64,000 nt of DNA from Prosopocoilus inquinatus (Eukaryota; Arthropoda; Insecta; Coleoptera; Lucanidae), in NCBI GenBank assembly GCA_036172665.1, contig CM069877.1, positions 13,040,501-13,104,500 of the forward strand, read 5' to 3'. Positions 57,484 through 64,000 of the stretch are shown piece by piece. How positions within the stretch are numbered: the first letter of the stretch is position 1; every line of letters begins with the position of its first letter. The notes beneath the pieces were generated by a model. That model made no database searches. It saw only the letters and a list, made by a program, of their open reading frames with translations, and had not been told where the DNA came from. Made by a program: the position numbers and the translations under genes.

Positions 57484-59490
57484 TTATTTCCGGAAAACAA
57501 TTATTTCAAAACAGGTGGAAAACGCTAACAAGAAACTAGAAAACGAACGATGTTTGTAGCGCCATCTATTAATCCGAACCATAAATTTGTAATTTGCCGG
57601 GATGAGATTCCAAAACAACTGAAAAACATTAGGAACGTTCAAGAACAACGTCCCCAAAAAAAAACTTCGAATAAACAAAACTTTATGCTTAAATTGTTAA
57701 AGCGAAAGAATGAATTACATGCACATGTGGCGCCATCTGCTACCCTGATCCGCAACATTGTACTCTTTATTTATCGGAAAACAATTGAAAAAACTGTTCT
57801 TGAAATGACTTTGAATAAAAGAAGAAAAGAACATTTATGGCGCCACCTGTAACTTAAGAGTTTCTTTTTATTTCAAGGCTAGACTGAAAAATAAATTCAA
57901 AAATTAATTTACAAAAAACACTTTCAACAATAAATATAATAAATAATATTAATTCAACAATAAATACAATAAATAATCGAATCGAACAGAAATGGTTAAA
58001 AGAAGTTTCAAAGGAATTTCAAACACAAGTAGCGCCATCTATTAATCTGCGGCCGCAATTAATTTTTAATTTTGTATCCTCCGATTCCGACAGTTTCAAA
58101 ACTGAGCTGAAAACAAATTTCCAAACGTTCAAGAACAACTTTCTTAAAACAAAACACTGAATAAAGAGGAATATTTGTGGCACCGCCTGTTACCATGAGT
58201 CATAACTGTGGGGGGGGGGAACAATTTTAAGGTTACTGAAAATCGGCAAAAAGATTACGAAATGATTACAAAAAAAAAACAATTTGGAATAAATAAATAA
58301 ATATGAACGGAAGTGGTTAAGAAAAAAAGTTGCAAGGAATTTTTTTAAAGCAAAAAAGCGAAACATTAGCAACGCCATCTATTAATATGTAGTTGCAATT
58401 AGCTTTGTAATTTCCTTTAAATTTTGAAGGACAGTTTCAAAAGAGCTGAAAACGAATTTCAAAACGTTCAGGAACGACGTCCTTAAGACAACTTTGAATA
58501 AAGAAAAAAACATTTGTGGCGCCGCCTGTTAATACGAGTCGTAACTATGTGGAGAAAGAACTTCAAAGTGGTTACTGAAAATCGGCAAAAAATATTTAAG
58601 AAATGATGTTACAAAGAAAAAAAAAGCAATTCCGAATAAATAAAGTTGAACGGAAATGGTTAAAAAAGGAGTTTCAAGGAAATTTAAAACGCAAAAAACG
58701 AAACATAAGCAGCGCTATCTATTAACCTGTAATTGCAACTAATTTTGTAATTCCCTTTAAATTTTGGAGGACAGTTTCAAAAGAGCTGAAAACGAATTTC
58801 AAAACGTTCAGGAACGACGTCCTTAAGACAACTTTGAATAAAGAAAAAGGCATTTGTGGCGCCACCTGTTACCACGAGCCGTAACTATGCGGAGAAAGAA
58901 CTTCAAAGTGGTTACTGAAAATCGGCAAAAAATATTTAAGAAATGATGTTACAAAAAAAAAAGAACAATGCCGAATAAATAAAGTTGAACGGAAATGCTT
59001 AAAAAGAAGTTTCAAGGAAATTTAAAGAGCAAAAAGCGAAATATAAGCAGCGCTATCTATCAACCTGTAGTTACAACTAATTTTGCAATTCCCTTTAAAT
59101 TTTGGAGGACAGTTTCAAAAGAGCTGAAAACGAATTTCAAAACGTTCAAGAACGACGTTCTTAAGACAACTTTGAATAAAGAAAAAAGATTTGTGGCGCC
59201 GCCTGTTAATACGAGTCGTAACTATGTGGAGAAAGAACTTCAAAGTGGTTACTGAAAATCGGCAAAAAAATATTTAAGAAATGATGTTACAAAAAAAAGC
59301 AATTCCGAATAAATAAAGTTGAACGGAAATGCTTAAAGAAAAAGTTTCAAGGAAATTTAAGAAGCAAAAAGCGAAACGTAGGCAGCGCTATCTATTAATC
59401 TGTAGCTGCAATAAATTTTGTAATTCCCTTTAAATTTTGGAAGACAGTTTCAAAACAGCTATAAACAAACCTCTTCAAGAGAGTATTCGA
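57484..59490 (-). repeat. Right satellite array, ~335-341-bp units
   Basis: ACAGTTTCAA recurs at 58090, 58431, 58771, 59109 and 59444, with at least one more diverged unit before. The unit is the reverse complement of the left array unit (GAGCTGAAAACGAATTTC, AGCGCTATCTATTAA). The three most central units are the most alike. Confidence 0.88.
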
Positions 59491-59719
59491 GAAATAAATA
59501 ATTTAAGCGTACTGCACTTAGTGCAAGCTTTCGGTAGCGTTTCTAACCTAAAATTTTGACAGCTCTTGTCACTTTTTAGAAATAGTCTTGATTTATTTAG
59601 CATTGAAAGTAAGCAACTGATTTTTGTTTAGATTTTACTTTCTTAATAATAAATATTGTAATAATAAAAGGCGTTGGAAAAATTTGCAACCCGTGACTTG
59701 ACTTCTAGTCACGCCACTG

Positions 59720-60098
59720 TATTTTGGTAAAAAAAATCTGTTATATACACAAAATACAGAGTTTCTCTAAATGATTCTATGGCCTATAAAATAAAATAAT
59801 AAAATTAAAAAAATAAAATAAAATTTGGAAAATTGGAAAATAAAAAGAAAATGGACATTTGCCGCTTATTAATACTATTGTCAGCCATTACAGTAATTTA
59901 ATTACACAATTACACAAAATATGCATCAACAAAACATGCAATGCACCAACGAATATTTCTGTCAAATTGACGAACAACTGTCACAAATGCAGTAATTTCA
60001 CAATCAGAGAAAGGCGGAACATTTCAACGCCTCCCATGTCGTTTGAATCATTTATAGAAATTGTATATTATTCTAGACAAGTTCTTTTTGAATGTCTG
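59720..60098. other. No gene recognised
   Basis: AT-rich spacer between mobile elements. Confidence 0.35.
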
Positions 60099-60260
60099 GG
60101 GGCCCTATTCTCAAGTCACTCGACTATGTGTCGTATGCGAAAATGACGTCAAAATGGCGTAGTCTCTTACACAAAACTACACAGATCGTTCGAGAATTGC
60201 GTCATTTTGACGTCATTTTCGCATACGACACATAGTCGAGTGACTTGAGAATAGGTCCCC
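60099..60260. mobile_element. Foldback MITE with GGGGCCCTATTCTCAAGTCA ends
   Basis: Arms of about 60 bp with CACTCGACTATGTGTCGTAT and AAAATGACGTCAAAATG, mirrored; 162 bp. TG flanks both ends. Confidence 0.8.
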
Positions 60261-60669
60261 TGGACAACATTTACTTTTTGTTATTTTATTAGTTCAAAGA
60301 GCGGTTTCGATAACGACATTTATTATTTAAAACGTTGTCTATCCGCACACATCTCAAAATCAATACTTTATGCCCGTTAAACTTGTAAAAGCTTGTACGG
60401 CCAGGCACTGTTTGTGTTTTGCGTGCAAGACACTCGCCTAATCGCTTTTGTAAATGGGGCGTCATTGCACCTTGAATTTTTTTTTAAAAAAAGAAACAAT
60501 TTAATGAATTTCATGCGAGCATTTCGAAGGTGACATGATTTATTCATAAATGTGACGGAAAATACGTAATAGCTATACGAACGGGGGGGGGGGGGCACTA
60601 CTATAATTATTAAAAGACCACAATGGGAGTTTCATAAATCTTGAGGTTGATTTACAAATAGAGGATCTA

Positions 60670-61195
60670 AAATACCGGCTGTTCCAAATTCAGTGTGCAC
60701 TGAAGGGATCTCCTAAACCGTAAGAGATACAAATTCGGTTAAATGGAAGAAAAGTTGCACAAATCAACGTCTTATTCGTATCCCTTAACCTGAACAGAAA
60801 AAGCGTTTCAAGACGAAACGTTTGCAAAAAGCCGCAAGTCCCTAACGTCATTTGTTCGGAAGATATTTGCATTTGTTTGAGGTACTGCAAGAGCGATAAT
60901 TTTTTTAAAAAGTTGAATAACGCGAAAATGGTTTAGATTAGACCCTATGTATGGTACACAAGGTCACATTAAAATTCAATCTAGAACCTGAAAATGTAAA
61001 AATATATAGGGTGTTGCATTTAAAATAACGAAGTGACCTAACGCCCTGGCTAAACGGAACACTCTGTACACGTCAAACTAATTTTAAAATATGCTCCACA
61101 TGATCCTGTGAAACTTTCATTTGAAACATTTTTTCGTAAAATTAATAACTAGAGAGGTATGAAAGAATCCGCCTTAAGTGGGATACCCTGTATAT
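60670..61195 (-). repeat. Dispersed repeat, full-length copy
   Basis: Starts CGGCTGTTCCAAATTCAGTG and ends GGATACCCTGTATAT. The first ~115 bp recurs at 62645-62760. 60838-61195 recurs inverted at 27207-27560. Probably a non-autonomous mariner-type element. Confidence 0.6.
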
Positions 61196-61203
61196 AGAGT
61201 CTC

Positions 61204-62340
61204 CAGTGGCGGATTTTCGCACAAGCGCATCAGGCGCGGACTCTTAAATCAAGAGGGTCTCAAATCTCAGATCTCAAGAAAAAAATTGTTTCAACGTTTT
61301 CATTTTTCATTTATACATTATTTAAAATAATATACGATAGAATTGCAATGAAAATGATTAGAGCCGCAACATCAAATCTGTGTAGGTTGCCAACCGTCCT
61401 GCATTTTGCGATATGTCCAGGATTCAAAGCGTTTGTCTCGTACCTCAATTATTTTTTGCAGCTGTCCACTTATTTGTGTAATTCCTTGATAAACACAAAC
61501 CCGAATATTTGGGGAAATCTTCTTTTATTCGTCCAGCAACACTGACCGCGACTCATCTGTGACTCGGCTAGTACTTATTGCGTTGCAGTCTAACTTAAAA
61601 AAAAATCTTAATGGTGTTTTTCAAAAAGTCTAGATTTTTTGTTGCGATTTTTCAAAGACGACGTTCCAATTTACGAAACCTAGAAGTCGGCAACCATTCC
61701 CGAAACATACCAACCCTGATTATATCCAAACGCGCGTTTCTTGAAGCGTATCTTGGCCACGGCACTGCAATCTTGAAACATACCTTGGCTACGACATTGG
61801 AATATTGAAACGTACCTCAGCCACACTATAAGCGTCATACTAATGGCGTTATCCATTACTATTTTAAGGGACGCGATGTAATGTTTGCAGGTGACCAGTT
61901 AACGGCAACGTTACTTTTCGAATTTTAATTAATTATACAACAATTTGACAGTTTGAAGCGACAAGAAAACATTAAACTTGTTGAAGAAAATTGTCGCAAA
62001 TCGTCAACAAGCGCTGTTTAAGCTATTCATTAAATTTATGGTTCGAATACTCTTAGATTTGAGTCGCCGATGCATAATACTCTGTTTTAGTCGTTGACGA
62101 ATAGGTTATTGCGTTCCAAATATAACTCCTTTTAATCAAAATTTTAAAACGCCACGAATTTTTGGATATGTCCCGATTTTCTAGGACAAATGTTCCGATT
62201 TAGGAAATTTAGCAGTTGGCAACCCTAAACCTGTAGTAAAAACATGCACGTGGAACGCACTCTGTAATGACAATATTTAGAGGGGGGTGCCTCAAAATTG
62301 AATTGCGCCTGGGGCCTCTCAATTGCTAAACCCGCCACTG
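61204..62340. mobile_element. hAT-like element, CAGTGGCGGATTT ends
   Basis: The ends CAGTGGCGGATTTTCGC and CAGTGGCGGGTTTAGC (opposite strands), with GCGC and CTC-rich blocks inside both. 1,137 bp, no transposase. The flanking 8-mers AGAGTCTC and GTTGTCTC share five bases, a decayed target duplication. Its right half is related to 32206-32606. Confidence 0.7.
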
Positions 62341-62644
62341 GTTGTCTCAAAATAAATTGGGTGCGTTTTTTATAAGCCGACATAATTAGTTCTTATTGCG
62401 TATGAAATCGATTGTAGAGTAGTCACTAGATTTTGTTTTTTTTTTTAATTTATCTATTATTTTTCCTAATTTTTTTTTAAGTGGGACACCTGTATGTATG
62501 TAGGTCGGAGTGCGAAGGGGTGGCAACACAGCAAAAAGAAAACAATTGACAGCGGGACTTGCGAAACTGCCATTCCTAACCTATTTTTTTTTATTACATT
62601 TGAGGATTTAACGTAACAGTAGACGATATTTTTTAAACATATAC

Positions 62645-62760
62645 CGGCTGTTTCAAATTGAGAGTGCACTGAAGGGATCTCCTAAACCGTAAGAGATACA
62701 AATTCGGTTAAATGGAAGAAAAGTTGCACGAATCAATGCCTAATTCGTATTCATTAACAG
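62645..62760 (+). repeat. Partial copy of the 60670 repeat
   Basis: CGGCTGTTTCAAATTGAGAG, then GATCTCCTAAACCGTAAGAG, the same orientation as 60670-60790. Confidence 0.75.
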
Positions 62761-63350
62761 AATGATCATTTTCTTATTTCTTCTTGAGATATTAATCAAA
62801 ATGTAAAAAAGTCGATTTTCCTCTTTCCCCTGTATCTCCTTTATTATAAATAATTTTGAAATTCTGACTTAACTTTCTACAGGCACTTCTTAATTCTGCT
62901 TCGAATAGATGTAGCAGAATTTAAGTCAAACGTTTTGTCTTTATACGATCATCATCAGTTTCGATTTTCTTAAATACAACGTATATCTTTTTATTATTCT
63001 ATTCTCCTGATTGTAATGGTATATCACACTTAATAGTTGATATTAATCTGAAGCTTAAGTAATACAGATTTTTATTTGAAATTTTTATTTAACACATAAT
63101 TAAAATTTTTTTATTCATTTTCTTAGCTAGAGTGTAAATTATAATAAATTATTTAATATTTTTCTATATCGCTATTATAGTAATGCATTGCATTTACGAA
63201 AATGAATTTTTACCGACAAATACCTTGTGGTTCTGATATAACGTTCCATACTGGTACCTCAGCTTTAGGAATGTAACAGCCTAATTTTGTAACTTTGGCT
63301 TACGCCGTTATTTTAAAAGAAAAACTTATTTAATAGTGCCTTCTACAAAG
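62761..63350. other. No gene recognised
   Basis: AT-rich, no supported feature. The last 8 bases are the left target duplication of the next element. Confidence 0.4.
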
Positions 63351-63984
63351 CAGGGCTCCCGCGAGACGAAAAGCCGCCCGTATGCCACTTCATATTTTGG
63401 CGCCCTCTGACAGATGAGTTGGGGCATACAAAAACAGTCAATTATCAAGATTGTTAAAAAAATTAAAAGAAGAAATGGAGAAAACAAACATAAAAGAATT
63501 TGAAATAATAGGGAAAATATTTCAACTTTTTTAAAACATTTTCCTTCACTTTTTAAATATTTTCCTTTATTTTCTAAACATTTGCCTTCACTTTCTAAAC
63601 ATTCTCCTTCACTTTTTTCTCTGTTCAGACCCTCCCCCCCAAAATGCAACTGGGCGAAGCCCCCTTTTATTCATATTAGAAAAAAAAAACAAGAAACTAA
63701 ATCACAAAAGGAAAAGGAACTTAAATTTCTGAAAACTTAAAAAGTAAAATCTAATTTGTTTTTTTTTATTTTTAAGCAAACTGTAAGTAACAGCTTACAT
63801 AATTTATTTTTTTACCTTCATCAAGACAGTTCAGTCTTGTAGATAATTTTTGCCGAATTTTTATCAGACAAGAAACTGTTTCCCATTAATTTTTTTTGTC
63901 GTAAAAAATGACGAAACTCGGGTCCAGTACCCAAGAAGTTAATTGCCGCCCTTTGAACGGTCATACATGGCTACGGGGGCCCTG
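63351..63984. mobile_element. Non-autonomous hAT element with perfect 8-bp target duplication
   Basis: The ends CAGGGCTCCCGCG and CAGGGCCCCCGTA (opposite strands); CTACAAAG at 63343-63350 and 63985-63992. 634 bp with no transposase. It contains a ~21-bp minisatellite (63531-63625). Confidence 0.85.
63531..63625 (-). repeat. 21-bp minisatellite
   Basis: Four to five copies of a module like CCTTCACTTTCTAAACATTT. In one minus-strand frame it reads SEGKCLE repeats, but that frame lies within a transposon and is not supported as a gene. Confidence 0.75.
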
Positions 63985-64000
63985 CTACAAAGACATTGGC

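Larger units (their letters stand above)
51782..59719. mobile_element. 7.9-kb inverted-repeat element with satellite-filled arms
   Basis: The ends CAGTGGCGTAACTAGAAGTC and CAGTGGCGTGACTAGAAGTC (opposite strands) continue into matching subterminal sequence (GGGTTGCAAA, AAAAAGTGACAA, GTCAAAATTTTAGGTTAGAA). After about 280 bp each arm becomes a tandem array of the same ~335-bp unit: 52072-53580 on the left and, inverted, 57484-59490 on the right. The central 3.9 kb has no recognised gene and three MITEs. The flanking 8-mers do not match. The CAGTGGCG terminus is hAT-like; the arrangement recalls foldback elements of flies. Confidence 0.75.

Noticed and set aside
63326..63649. Frame with SEGKCLE-type repeats as a repetitive protein
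   Set aside because: It is a 21-bp minisatellite inside a hAT element with a precise target duplication.

Overview
The window is eukaryotic and most likely from an insect, possibly a beetle. It is AT-rich, its clear genes have several exons with introns of about 53-71 bp, and it is crowded with small inverted-repeat DNA transposons, a Copia-type retrotransposon and a solo LTR. The species cannot be named from the sequence alone.

Only three stretches look like host protein-coding sequence. (1) On the minus strand, 13504-18204 is an eight-exon Na+/H+ antiporter of the NHA/SLC9B (CPA2) family; all exons join in frame. (2) On the minus strand, 40867-41797 holds four consecutive in-frame exons of a PDE8-type phosphodiesterase (PAS region and linker, no catalytic domain). 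They lie inside a decayed mariner-like transposase gene and are flanked by a perfect 30-bp duplication of that gene. (3) On the plus strand, 48681-49607 is one exon of a C2HC zinc-finger protein ending at a splice donor.

Everything else that can be explained is mobile or repetitive. 0-6.4 kb: an internally deleted Copia element with LTRs, primer site and 5-bp target duplication, then inverted-repeat elements. 8.5-10.1 kb: a 312-bp tandem repeat in head-to-head orientation, bounded by a 12-bp direct repeat, in which each complete unit carries what reads as a full hammerhead ribozyme core. 10.8-12.8 kb: a 2-kb element with 53-bp inverted ends. 13.3-18.3 kb: the antiporter gene, with repeats in two introns. 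19-32 kb: nested inverted-repeat elements, including a 2.9-kb mariner-type foldback. 36 kb: a solo LTR. 38.6-44.1 kb: a mariner-like element with doubled terminal units. 45.9-47.6 kb: a hAT-like element filled with T-rich simple sequence. 50.0-51.4 kb: a non-autonomous relative of the 38.6-kb element. 51.8-59.7 kb: a 7.9-kb element whose inverted arms are arrays of a ~335-bp satellite. 60-64 kb: hAT-like elements, one with a perfect 8-bp target duplication.

The most notable finding is the hammerhead-bearing 312-bp array. It resembles the small circular-RNA retroelements (retrozymes) and ribozyme satellites known from some animals. The ribozyme call rests on reading base pairs by hand, not on a covariance search.
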